Part shown: piece after piece, positions 44,402 through 52,465 of the stretch
How positions within the stretch are numbered: position 1 is the first letter of the stretch
Layout of the letters: each line of letters begins with the position of its first letter
Source: JBAZWV01 sp964393325
GTDB taxonomy: Bacteria > Patescibacteriota > Patescibacteriia > 2-12-FULL-60-25
Direction of reading: 5' to 3'
Assembly (NCBI GenBank): GCA_964393325.1
Contig: CAYMTE010000004.1
Span: 18,937 to 82,936 of the forward strand
DNA: 64,000 nucleotides
Made by a program: the position numbers and the translations under genes
The notes under the pieces: generated by a model
Seen by the model: the letters and a program-made list of their open reading frames with translations, nothing else
Told to the model about the DNA's origin: nothing
Database searches by the model: none

Positions 44402-44956
44402 TTAGCTCTTGCGTCCGACAATGGCCGAGACGTTTCCTCCTTGTTGTTTAATTTCTTGTTCCGTATACAGCGTGTAGTGCGGGGTGATGCTGTCCAGAAA
44501 ATCCTGGATGCGTTTTGTGGCGAGTTCTCCGTGGGCTTTTTCGCGTCCGCGGAGGATGATTTCGATTTTGAGCTTCTGGCCTTCTTTGAGGAAGGTGAGA
44601 GCTTGCTCTCGTCGAACATCCATATCGTGCTCGCCCATCTTGACCGAGAGACGAATGCCTTTGACCTCGACTTTTTTCGCGTGTGCCTTTTGCTGGCGCA
44701 TCTCCTTATCCTTTTGATATTTGAAGGCGCCGAAATCGAGGAACTTACAGACGGGAGGGTTTTCTTTCGGGGAAACCTCGACGAGGTCGTATTCGCGCTC
44801 GTTGGCGAGTGCGACGGCCTCGGATGTTTTCATGACCCCGAGAAATGTTCCGTTCTCGTCAATGACGCGAACCTCTGGCACGTTGATCTGGCCGTTGGCC
44901 CGATACTGTGGCGCGAGATCGCGTTGCGGCTGTCGCCGTCGGTAGTGAATACGCAT
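44402..44956 (-). CDS. infC: Translation initiation factor IF-3
   Basis: 184 residues. N-domain with EVRVIDENGTFLGVMKTSEA and the linker PPVCKFLDFGAFKYQKDK, C-domain with KGIRLSVKMGEHDM and LKEGQKLKIEIILRGRE. IF-3 keeps subunits apart and checks the start codon. It has an ATG start (not the unusual AUU known from some bacteria). Lacking an SD in front of itself, it works in a cell where most mRNAs also lack one. Confidence 0.97.
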   Translation of the reverse strand: MRIHYRRRQPQRDLAPQYRANGQINVPEVRVIDENGTFLGVMKTSEAVALANEREYDLVEVSPKENPPVCKFLDFGAFKYQKDKEMRQQKAHAKKVEVKGIRLSVKMGEHDMDVRREQALTFLKEGQKLKIEIILRGREKAHGELATKRIQDFLDSITPHYTLYTEQEIKQQGGNVSAIVGRKS

Positions 44957-44975
44957 TATTGAGAAATGAATTCCT

Positions 44976-45009
44976 AACGTCTTGCGCTGACGTTCTGCAT
45001 TGCGTGCAG
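44976..45009. promoter_or_regulatory. Tandem hairpins in infC leader
   Basis: Two adjacent stem-loops, AACGTC/GACGTT and CTGCA/TGCAG, lie 20-53 bases before infC. Possibly an r-protein-type leader that L20 could bind, by analogy to other infC operons. The rest of 44957-45092 holds nothing else recognisable. Confidence 0.4.
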
Positions 45010-45092
45010 GGTCAAACGAGACGCAGACCGCGAGGGAGAAGCGCGTCGGAACTATGGGTTCAGACAGCGTCTACTCGTACGGGTCAAATTTG

Positions 45093-45494
45093 TGGTGGAG
45101 ATGGGGGGAATCGCACCCCCGTCCGTACGTTGCGAACAAAACAGTCGTTCACAGGCTTGGTCCGCTCAAGGAGTTTCGGGATACGGCGTTCAAGCGGACG
45201 AGAACCGTTTCCCAACATATCACACCAGGTCATCCAACGCGGGATATGAGCGCGTGAGATCAAGCCCGAACAATGACGATCTGATCCGCGAGGTCGGGCC
45301 GCGACGCGGGAGATCGGCTCAGCGTAAAATTACGCGAGAGCGTATGCAGGCGAGGAGACGCGGAACGCCGAAGCGACTGCGCTCTTCACCTTGCTCAAGA
45401 CGTTGGCAGTTGTCTTGGATGGAACGGTTTTACGAGTCATTCCGGCTCGGCCTGCCTATTTCGATCTGAACGAACGTCGAAGCTGATCATCCCC
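45093..45494 (-). ncRNA. ssrA: tmRNA (ssrA)
   Basis: 402 bases. The ends pair as a tRNA acceptor stem (5' GGGGATG, 3' CATCTCC then ACCA), with the typical GCTTCGACG near the 5' end, a T-arm GGGGG/CCCCC, and a GCCGAG...CTCGTAAAA segment matching pseudoknot 1 of other tmRNAs. The tag reading frame most likely resumes at GCC (45407-45405) and stops at TAA (45332-45330): 25 codons beginning ANVLSK and ending AYALA. The stop lies in the GCGTAATTTTACGC hairpin as usual. The tag is clearly longer than the common 8-15. Confidence 0.93.
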
Positions 45495-45501
45495 ATGGCT
45501 C

Positions 45502-45616
45502 GACGTCTAGCATCGCGATCTGCTCGATCTTCGCATCGTCGCTTGCTCACCGTAGCGCTGCTACGCCTTGCAAACTCCTTGCTCCAGATCGTCGCGTCTC
45601 ATCGATGCAATACGTC
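45502..45616. repeat. Inverted-repeat element, copy B
   Basis: Occupies the whole gap between ssrA and smpB. Outer arms GACGT/ACGTC and GCATCG/CGATGC enclose the same core as copy A, including CGTAGC-GCT-GCTACG. Stem differences from copy A are largely compensated (CATCTG/CAGATG in A, CATCG/CGATG in B). Confidence 0.8.
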
Positions 45617-45622
45617 TCGTTG

Positions 45623-46078
45623 TCATTCTTCGTCGCGACCATGGAGGTTGCGGCGAAGTTCTCGGTCAATATCGCGCGTCTTGAGCTTTTCGCGTTTATC
45701 GTAGGTTGTACGACCACGACAAAGCCCAAAAGAGAGCTTGATGTGACGAGCGCGAGGATATAACGAAAAGGGTACCAATGTCAAGCCTTTTTGTTGAATT
45801 TTTCCCCGTAATGACTCCAGTTCTTTACGATGTACCAGGATCTTCCGGTCCCTGGCGGGGTCGTAGTCTGGGAGCGCCCCGGTTTTGGCGTAGGGGGCGA
45901 TTTGCGCCCCGACAAGCCAGAGTTCGCCTTTTCGGAGGGTTATATAGGCTCCTGCAAGCTTTGCGCCGCCAGTTCGGACGGATTTCGTCTCATGTCCAAA
46001 CAACGCAATGCCGCCCTCAAAGGATTCGAGGGTTTCGTATTCATGCTGCGCTTTTCGATTTTCGGCGTATCTGGTCAT
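45623..46078 (-). CDS. smpB: SsrA-binding protein SmpB
   Basis: 151 residues. AENRKAQHEYETLESFEGGIAL, GHETKSVRTGGAKLAGAYI, LYPRARHIKLSFGLCRGR and the C-terminal DKREKLKTRDIDRELRR tail are all SmpB signatures. It binds tmRNA and brings it to stalled ribosomes. Its partner gene ssrA follows on the same strand beyond repeat copy B, so the two are probably co-transcribed. Confidence 0.97.
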   Translation of the reverse strand: MTRYAENRKAQHEYETLESFEGGIALFGHETKSVRTGGAKLAGAYITLRKGELWLVGAQIAPYAKTGALPDYDPARDRKILVHRKELESLRGKIQQKGLTLVPFSLYPRARHIKLSFGLCRGRTTYDKREKLKTRDIDRELRRNLHGRDEE

Positions 46079-46115
46079 GAGGGGTATGGTTGGCGTGCTT
46101 GGGTATTGCCGGGGA

Positions 46116-46143
46116 AGAATACCATGTGGAAAACCGTTGACAA
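46116..46143 (-). promoter_or_regulatory. Promoter of smpB-ssrA
   Basis: TTGTCA (46143-46138), 16-base spacer, TATTCT (46121-46116) on the minus strand, 38 bases before smpB. Confidence 0.55.
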
Positions 46144-46254
46144 TTCCATCACATATACATCAAAAAAGCAGGAAAAATATCGTGAAGAGGCTCGAATAGG
46201 TGTGCGAATTGTCGAGCACTATCGTGACACACGAACGGCGTGTAGACTACCATT

Positions 46255-47313
46255 ATGGGAATCCAACAGGATCGGAATGTCACGATCAAGACGTCGACCA
46301 TTTTGAAGATTTTCGGTCTCATGGCCGTGCTGTGGTTTGCGTGGAGCATCCGAGATATTTTGGCGCTTGTAGCGGGCGCGTTGTTTCTTGCGGCTGTTAT
46401 TCACCCGATCGCGCGTTGGGGTGCTGCGCGGCGTATTCCAAAAGGGGTAACCGTATTGCTGGTGTATGCGTGCATGTTCGGATTGTTCGCGTTGTCATTC
46501 GCGTTGATCATTCCGACGATTTTGCAACAGATGAATGGACTGTCTCATACGGTCGGCTCTTCTATTTCTACGATTTCAAGCGGCGTCCAGAGCGTACGAG
46601 CTTTTACCGAACAATACGGTCTCGCGGATAATCTGACGGCAGGGGTCGCTTCGCTGCAGGACCGCCTCTCCGAAACGGTATCGCGGTTCGTTGCCGCACT
46701 CGGAAATTTGTTTGGCGGACTCGCGCAACTCGTTATTGTCCTCGTGATGGCGTTTTATATGGTCGTGCAGGATCGAGAAGCGATTCGGATGTTTCGGAAT
46801 TTTGTCCCGGAGTCATATCAAGAGACAATTGCGAATATTTTGATCCAGGTTGAAGAAAAGATCGGTCGCTGGTTGACGGGGCAGCTCTTGTTGAGCCTTG
46901 TGATCGGGGTGCTGTACTACATTGGGTTGCTTGTTCTTGGTGTGGATGGCGCATTATCGCTTGCGTTGTTCGCGGCGTTTACGGAGTTCATCCCATATCT
47001 CGGTCCAATCCTTGGGGGGATCCCGGTTGTCATTGTCGCATTCAGTGTTTCGCCGATAAAGGCATTTTTCGCGCTCTTGTTAGTGATCATTATTCAGCAA
47101 CTCGAGAATCAAGTGATCGTGCCACACGTCATGCGGAAAGCGCTTGGATTGAATCCGCTCGCCAGTATTATCGCTGTGCTCGTCGGAGCAAAGCTGTTCG
47201 GTGTTGCCGGCGCGCTGATCGCGATTCCCTTGGCGACGGCTGCTTCTGTTGTGTTGACGGAACTATATCGTCTGTATCACGAACGAAATATGCGAGAGGA
47301 GCGCGGTATATGA
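46255..47313 (+). CDS. AI-2E family transporter (PerM-like)
   Basis: 352 residues with about seven membrane helices: a pair near 20-60, one near 67-90, then the soluble helical segment (95-145), a helix near 155-175, and the conserved C-terminal block with TEFIPYLGPILGGIPVVIVAF and EDQ-like QQLENQVIVPHVMRKALGLNPLASIIAVLVGAKLFG. The family exports diverse small solutes or ions; the AI-2E name does not prove autoinducer transport. First of four overlapping plus-strand envelope genes (ATGA overlap with the next). Confidence 0.93.
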   Translation: MGIQQDRNVTIKTSTILKIFGLMAVLWFAWSIRDILALVAGALFLAAVIHPIARWGAARRIPKGVTVLLVYACMFGLFALSFALIIPTILQQMNGLSHTVGSSISTISSGVQSVRAFTEQYGLADNLTAGVASLQDRLSETVSRFVAALGNLFGGLAQLVIVLVMAFYMVVQDREAIRMFRNFVPESYQETIANILIQVEEKIGRWLTGQLLLSLVIGVLYYIGLLVLGVDGALSLALFAAFTEFIPYLGPILGGIPVVIVAFSVSPIKAFFALLLVIIIQQLENQVIVPHVMRKALGLNPLASIIAVLVGAKLFGVAGALIAIPLATAASVVLTELYRLYHERNMREERGI

Positions 47314-47948
47314 TTGGTAAAAATACGATTATCGTGACGGCGATAATGGGGCTGATTATTCTGTCCGTTATTTCGCTTTGTTATGTCTTGTTCATAAAGA
47401 CGGGCCTCTTTGAGGTTCCAGGAAGTCGCGCGTTGTATCATCCTCCTGCGCCGGTACATCTGGTCTCTTCTCGAATGATACGCGCCGATGAATTTCAGAC
47501 GCTGTTAGCGACGCGCGTTCGCACGGCGGTCGCATTGCATCCAAGGCCGCCATATATCGTCTCGCTGAGCGAAGAAGAGATAACAGGCGCCCTGCAGGGT
47601 GTCATTGGACAAGCGCTTCGCTCGGACGAATGGAAGGCGGCGTCGTCGCAGGTGGCGTTGACGAAAGATGTTTTTGAAGTCTCCGGGAGGTTTGTTGCAG
47701 GAAAGATGCGCGCAGATGTTCGTTTTCGTTTTGTTCCGGTTGTCGAAAACGGTGGAATTCGTTTAGAGCCGGTCGACATTCGAGTGGGAGAGTATCCTAT
47801 CCATCCGTATCTTGCTCGTCGTATTGCCGGTGCGTTATTTCAAAGAGATTTTGGGACGTGGGTGCTTCGTTTTGGCGACATTCAATTCCAGTCAGCCGAG
47901 CTTCGCGATCGTGCAATTGATTTCGTGATTACGATTCAGAATCCATGA
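47310..47948 (+). CDS. Single-TM extracytoplasmic protein, unknown function
   Basis: 212 residues. One N-terminal membrane helix (8-30) and an outer alpha/beta domain containing PYIVSLSEEEITGALQGVIGQALR and VFEVSGRFVAGKMRADVRFRFVPV, reminiscent of DUF2140/LmeA-like lipid-binding folds but not clearly so. Overlaps both neighbours by 4 bases, so it is translationally coupled to the permease and to the next membrane protein. Confidence 0.72.
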   Translation: MIGKNTIIVTAIMGLIILSVISLCYVLFIKTGLFEVPGSRALYHPPAPVHLVSSRMIRADEFQTLLATRVRTAVALHPRPPYIVSLSEEEITGALQGVIGQALRSDEWKAASSQVALTKDVFEVSGRFVAGKMRADVRFRFVPVVENGGIRLEPVDIRVGEYPIHPYLARRIAGALFQRDFGTWVLRFGDIQFQSAELRDRAIDFVITIQNP

Positions 47949-48706
47949 TGCTCCTGCTTCGTCTTCTACCGTTCTGCGTCGCGCTTATCGAAGGCGTCTG
48001 TTTTTGGTTGCAACTCCTGCATCCGCTTGCGTATCCATGGATCGCGGCGCTCGGCGTTCTCGCTATGCCAAGCGCAGTTGTGATGATCGCGTGGCGCAGA
48101 ATATCCCTTCATGACGCGTTTGAGCGCATGCTGCCTTCGATCGTATTGACGATATCGCTTGCCTTCGCACTTCTTCTTGTTGAAGGACGCGTCGCGATTT
48201 GGTCGCTCCTCGCTATTGCGGCGGGATCGGCGTACCTCTCTCTCGAGATGTTGTTTGTGATGGTGTATCATCCTTCTCGGTATCCGGTGAACGGTCTCTC
48301 TCGCATTAATATCGCATATGTTCCTGTCGCCGTGTGGTACGCCGCGTCAACGTCCAGTGGACTGCTTGTCTTTCTGCACACGCGCTCCATATGGCACGTC
48401 GTGCTCATGACGGTAATTGGTGCGGCACTCTTTCGGACAACGGGGCATACGGATGCTACGGCAGAGGAAAAGAACATCTGGATGGTTCTTGGGGCGTTGA
48501 TCGGTGTGCATGTGGGGCTTCTCGGCATTCTGTTGCCGGTTGCCATGTCGGTACAGGGACTCATCGCAGCGTTTCTGCTTTCCGCAACGTTACGGATTCG
48601 TCGGTATCTCTATCATCCAAAACCCTCTCGTATGCAAGCGTGGATTGAGGGAGGCGCGGCATTCGCATTATTTCTTCTCACTCTCGTAACCGCAAAATGG
48701 CTCTAA
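47945..48706 (+). CDS. Polytopic membrane protein, unknown function
   Basis: 253 residues almost entirely hydrophobic, with about eight helices. No charged active-site residues stand out in the helices; a His/Thr-rich loop (RTTGHTDATAEEKN) lies at about 160. Overlaps the preceding gene by 4 bases. No family recognised. Confidence 0.72.
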   Translation: MMLLLRLLPFCVALIEGVCFWLQLLHPLAYPWIAALGVLAMPSAVVMIAWRRISLHDAFERMLPSIVLTISLAFALLLVEGRVAIWSLLAIAAGSAYLSLEMLFVMVYHPSRYPVNGLSRINIAYVPVAVWYAASTSSGLLVFLHTRSIWHVVLMTVIGAALFRTTGHTDATAEEKNIWMVLGALIGVHVGLLGILLPVAMSVQGLIAAFLLSATLRIRRYLYHPKPSRMQAWIEGGAAFALFLLTLVTAKWL

Positions 48707-48714
48707 CGCTACGT

Positions 48715-49881
48715 ATGAAATCTCTTGGGACGATACTTTTGCTTTTTACGCTTTCGGCGACGGCAGGCGCGCTTGCCGGTGCAGTGACATCGGTGATCGT
48801 GACGCCGCGTGTCGCGGCGCCGGTCATCCGCACGACGCCAACGAGCACGTCGCCGATCGTTCCTACGAGTACGGCGGTGACACCGACAGAGCCGTCGCTC
48901 GTGTCTGTATCGCCCCGACTCGCCGAATCCTTGGTGCCGTCAACATTTTTGACGCGGCGTGCAAGTCCGGTTGGCGCACTCTATCGTCGCACGAAGGGGG
49001 TGACGCTGGAGGAGCGCACGCTTACGGATGATCGGATGCTTGGTCATGCCGTTGCGTTAACATCGGATGGATGGTTTGTGACAGTCGCATCCGCGCTCGG
49101 ATCTCTGTCGATGTCAGAGCTAGTCATCTGGCACGACGGAGCGTCGCATCTCGTTACGCGTGGATTTATTGATCGCATCAACGGGACGGCGTACCTCAAA
49201 ATCGATGATCGCGACCTCTCGACGCCGGCGTTTGGCGATGTAGATCGGCTCGTTGTGGGTTCGGAAACATGGACCGAACGACGACCAGGGTCGTTTGCGC
49301 CAACGCTGATCACATCGTTGACGGAAGGGATGGGATCAGAAGTTCTTTCGAGCGATGTCTCGGCGCGGCGCTTGGGGCTGTCGGGCATTACGCAGACGGG
49401 GGATATCGGATCCCCAATTTGGGATACGCGCGGATCGTTGCTTGGCATTATCGAGAGCGCGCCGGGCAAGCCGCTTGTCGCGATTCCTGCGGCGAGCATC
49501 TCCGCATCATTCTCGTCTCTACTGCTGCAAGGCGTTGTTCGTCACGCGACGTTCGGCGTTCGAGGAACGGATTTAACGACATGGAAGATCGATGGAGATC
49601 GCGGTGCGCTCCCGAAGCGAGGAGTGTTGTTACGCGATGATCGTAAAACCGGAAAACTTGCCGTGACGGCTGGATCGTCCGCGTCAAAAGCTGGTTTGAA
49701 ATCTGGTGATGTGATTCTTGCTGTCGAACATGATATGCTAGACGGGTCACGCGATCTTGGAGAACTGATATCAGAATATCGACCGGGAACGCAGGTGACG
49801 CTTCGTGTGTTGCGAGATGCGTCTGAAGTATTAATTCCAGTTGCATTCGGCTCGGCGACAACAAGTGAGGCTCTCAAGTAA
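48715..49881 (+). CDS. HtrA-like pseudoprotease with PDZ domain
   Basis: 388 residues from the ATG at 48715 (TATG, 9 bases after the preceding stop; an ATG at 48697 overlaps that gene). Signal anchor, a Thr/Pro/Ser-rich stalk (about 35-62), a trypsin-fold domain and a PDZ domain (about 280-380, SSASKAGLKSGDVILAVEHD). The catalytic positions are all replaced: SDGWFVTVASAL has Ser126 where family members have His, NGTAYLKID has Gly157 for Asp, and GDIGSPI has Ile231 for the nucleophile Ser. It should bind but not cut proteins. Confidence 0.8.
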   Translation: MKSLGTILLLFTLSATAGALAGAVTSVIVTPRVAAPVIRTTPTSTSPIVPTSTAVTPTEPSLVSVSPRLAESLVPSTFLTRRASPVGALYRRTKGVTLEERTLTDDRMLGHAVALTSDGWFVTVASALGSLSMSELVIWHDGASHLVTRGFIDRINGTAYLKIDDRDLSTPAFGDVDRLVVGSETWTERRPGSFAPTLITSLTEGMGSEVLSSDVSARRLGLSGITQTGDIGSPIWDTRGSLLGIIESAPGKPLVAIPAASISASFSSLLLQGVVRHATFGVRGTDLTTWKIDGDRGALPKRGVLLRDDRKTGKLAVTAGSSASKAGLKSGDVILAVEHDMLDGSRDLGELISEYRPGTQVTLRVLRDASEVLIPVAFGSATTSEALK

Positions 49882-49898
49882 GTTGTATTTCACAATTC

Positions 49899-50501
49899 AT
49901 GGCTACGTCGAATCTTGTTCATTTATTGATCCGCCGATGGCGGTTGGTTGCGCTTGCGACGCTTCTCGGCCTCGTGCTTGCGTTGGGTTTTTCGCTCGTA
50001 CAACCTCTCCGATACTCGTCCACGGTCCGGCTGCTAATCACGCAGACGAATGTCACGGGGCTTGATCCGTACACGGCAGTAAAATCGACAGAGCGTATTG
50101 CACAAAATCTTGCGGAAGTTATCTATACGACCTCATTTTTCAATGCGATCGTTGCAAGTGAGACGATTGACCGGAGTTATTTTCCAACGGATGAGATCAA
50201 AAAGCGTTCTACCTGGCGCGATACGATTTCGACGGCCGTTGTTCCGGGAACGGGTGTGATGAATGTAACGGCATACCATACGGATAGGGGGCAAGCCGCG
50301 GCACTAGCGGTTCGTGTCGCGCAGGAGCTTGCAAATCAGGCGCCGAACTATTTTGGATATTCCGTTCGCGTACAGGTAATTGATGATCCGCTCCCATCGA
50401 GATTCTTTGCAAAGCCGGATTTCGTCTCAAATGGTCTCATGGGGCTGATTGCAGGGTTTTTGCTCGGAACGGCCTGGGTGTTAGGAAAAATTCGAACGTA
50501 G
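49899..50501 (+). CDS. Wzz/YveK-type polysaccharide co-polymerase
   Basis: 200 residues. Two membrane helices, one near the N-terminus (15-36) and one at the C-terminus (about 172-193), flank an outer domain with YSSTVRLLITQT and TPGTGVMNVTAYHTDRGQAA-like strands, the layout of chain-length determinants. No cytosolic tyrosine kinase is fused. It implies surface polysaccharide export and fits with manB. Follows the pseudoprotease by 17 bases. A stem-loop (50510-50526) lies after the stop. Confidence 0.85.
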   Translation: MATSNLVHLLIRRWRLVALATLLGLVLALGFSLVQPLRYSSTVRLLITQTNVTGLDPYTAVKSTERIAQNLAEVIYTTSFFNAIVASETIDRSYFPTDEIKKRSTWRDTISTAVVPGTGVMNVTAYHTDRGQAAALAVRVAQELANQAPNYFGYSVRVQVIDDPLPSRFFAKPDFVSNGLMGLIAGFLLGTAWVLGKIRT

Positions 50502-50559
50502 AGCCGAAGGATAGATTGGATCTATCGGTCGCAAACGGATGGTGATATGCCAAACAGCC

Positions 50560-50588
50560 TTGACAAAATGGCTGTTTTTTGCTATTCT
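50560..50588 (+). promoter_or_regulatory. Sigma70 promoter 1 of the secreted-protein island
   Basis: TTGACA, 17-base spacer, TATTCT. Shares GCCTTGACAAAA with promoter 2 about 105 bases downstream. An inverted repeat CCTTGAA/TTCAAGG follows at 50594-50609. Confidence 0.8.
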
Positions 50589-50664
50589 CCAAGCCTTGAA
50601 AATTCAAGGAAATGCTGGATTTTTTGAAGATATTTGGCTGTATGGCTGTATAAGGGGAGTTGCC

Positions 50665-50693
50665 TTGACAAAAAAGCCAATTTGTGATAAGGT
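50665..50693 (+). promoter_or_regulatory. Sigma70 promoter 2 of the secreted-protein island
   Basis: TTGACA, 17-base spacer, TAAGGT. A third TTGACA at 50717-50722 has no matching -10. The remaining leader to 50928 has a hairpin (CGGCC/GGCCG, 50900-50914) just before the SD. Confidence 0.65.
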
Positions 50694-50928
50694 TTTGTGT
50701 CGCTGAGACGACTGTTTTGACAGAATGTGCGTAATTTTGGGGTTTTGAAGCCGTTCCACGATGGTTTGGGAATTTTCCTCCTTTCCCAAATCTGAATGGG
50801 ACGGCTCCAGATCCTCAAAGCGTCTGGCTCTCAATGGTGAGAGTATCGCTGTTTCACAAGAAGTTTTTCTGCCCCCTCGTCGGGGCCGTTCACTATTGAG
50901 CGGCCCGCGAGGCCGTCAGGAGGTCTCA

Positions 50929-52197
50929 ATGAACGTTCAAAAGACCTGCGCGGCCATCGTGGCCGCGCTGATCATCTGGTTCGTCGCGATTTCGGTCGCG
51001 ATGGCAGAGCCCCCTCCGGGGGGACAGACGCCGGCTCCCGCAAAGGAGCCGACCTGTGAGGAGAAGCTCGCGTCGGCCACGGCCGACCGCGACGCAATGC
51101 TCCAGGATCCCGCCTGCAAGGCGGCCCTGGAGCAGAAGTCCAACCCCCAGCCCCAGCCGCCGAAGCCGAAGCGCTTCGACATCGTGTGCGGCTTCGGGAC
51201 CACCGGTGGTCAGCCGACGGTTCTGGATCGCAGCACGGGCAGTTTTCACTGCACGTGCAAAGATCCGGATGCCGACGCATTGGTCACCGGACCGACGGGA
51301 GCGTCGGGGAAGTCGGAAATCTGCCTCCCCAAGAAGCAGGGCTCCGCATCCTCGACCACCGTGGTTACCACGTCGCAGATCACCAAAATCTGTGGCGAGG
51401 GGACGACGGGCGTGCCGTCTTCGAATGGCAACTGTGTGTGCGCGGATCCCGCGCACAAGGTGGTTACTGGCCCGACGACGTCGGAGACGCAGATGCAAAT
51501 CTGCATCGACACGTCGGGGCCGAGGCCTCCGATGAGGCTCGTGTGCGACCCGTCCTCGACGACGGGTCAACCGGGCCCAGACGGGCACTGTTCGTGCAGT
51601 GACTCGGATGCAGAGATCGTGTCAGGTCCTTTCTCGGAAGAGGAGGGGATCCGCATCGAGAAGTGCATCCGCGGTGCGAGTGCTAGCGCGCTCGCGACGT
51701 CTGACCTCCAACTTTTCGCTGGGGTCGTCGCGGTCCTCGGCGGCCGTAACGGCTTCGTGGGTGGTGCTGGTCTCGTTGCCGGCCTGCTCGGGTGGCCGAG
51801 CCGGTACGTCGGCCTCACGGTCGAGGTAACGGTGAGCGCCAACTACGAGGCGGAAGACGCCGACCAGCTCGGTACGCTCTTCGCGGTCGAGGGTGGCGTT
51901 GGTCCGTCCTTCCGTCCGATCGACGGCTTCGAGTTCGCGCTGCTCTTCTACGGAAAGCAGTGGAACCGGGTCGACGCTCGCGGTGCCGGACTCGAGGGGA
52001 ATAACCTCGGGTACCAGTTCGGCGGTGGGGTGAGTGCGCTCATCCAGCCGTGGACAGCGCCGATTGCCATCAAGATCGGTGGCAACCTTGGCTACGGATC
52101 CGTAGCCGGGACGGTCGGCGGGACGGCCACCGAGGCACCGATGGTGCAGGGTGGTTTCCAGCTTGGACTCGTCTTCACCGACGGGTTCAACTTCTAA
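50929..52197 (+). CDS. Secreted protein with three Cys modules and a beta-barrel-like domain
   Basis: 422 residues from the ATG at 50929, which has a textbook SD (AGGAGG). Signal peptide (1-26), a Pro-rich linker, then three ~40-residue Cys modules (about 87-133, 155-193, 206-247), each of the form CxxGTTG...CxCxDPxxxxVTGP...ICI. The last 160 residues are alternating strands with Gly/aromatic turns and end in GFNF, the terminal-Phe pattern of outer-membrane beta-barrels. First gene of the island; third-base G/C use is high. Whether the barrel is inserted in a membrane is unknown. Confidence 0.75.
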   Translation: MNVQKTCAAIVAALIIWFVAISVAMAEPPPGGQTPAPAKEPTCEEKLASATADRDAMLQDPACKAALEQKSNPQPQPPKPKRFDIVCGFGTTGGQPTVLDRSTGSFHCTCKDPDADALVTGPTGASGKSEICLPKKQGSASSTTVVTTSQITKICGEGTTGVPSSNGNCVCADPAHKVVTGPTTSETQMQICIDTSGPRPPMRLVCDPSSTTGQPGPDGHCSCSDSDAEIVSGPFSEEEGIRIEKCIRGASASALATSDLQLFAGVVAVLGGRNGFVGGAGLVAGLLGWPSRYVGLTVEVTVSANYEAEDADQLGTLFAVEGGVGPSFRPIDGFEFALLFYGKQWNRVDARGAGLEGNNLGYQFGGGVSALIQPWTAPIAIKIGGNLGYGSVAGTVGGTATEAPMVQGGFQLGLVFTDGFNF

Positions 52198-52239
52198 GTA
52201 GTTCTTTCTAGCGCAGAATCATGCGCTCCTATCACACCT

Positions 52240-52267
52240 GACGCTCGCGGTATCTCCGCTGAGCGTC
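52240..52267 (+). other. Stem-loop between island genes 1 and 2
   Basis: GACGCTC-GCGG/CCGC-T-GAGCGTC with a 5-base loop and no T-run. The 268-base gap 52198-52465 holds nothing else recognisable apart from an SD before 52466. Confidence 0.55.
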
Positions 52268-52465
52268 GGGACTCCAGGCGATCGGTCAATCTCGATTGAA
52301 CGCTCACCCGGGAGTACCTGTCCCGAACATCCGCAAGGAGGTTATCGGGACATGCGTCCCACTTGTTCTCTAAAAATGTGTACGGTTTTAGCTCGCGGCT
52401 CCATGTTGGAGAAGCGAGCTCGTAACGGTTCTCGAAAGACCCAAGCGGGTCGTCTGGAGCTCTCA

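Noticed and set aside
45000..45704. Short plus-strand frames across ssrA and the repeat element
   Set aside because: They are antisense to tmRNA or translate the inverted repeat and have no independent support.
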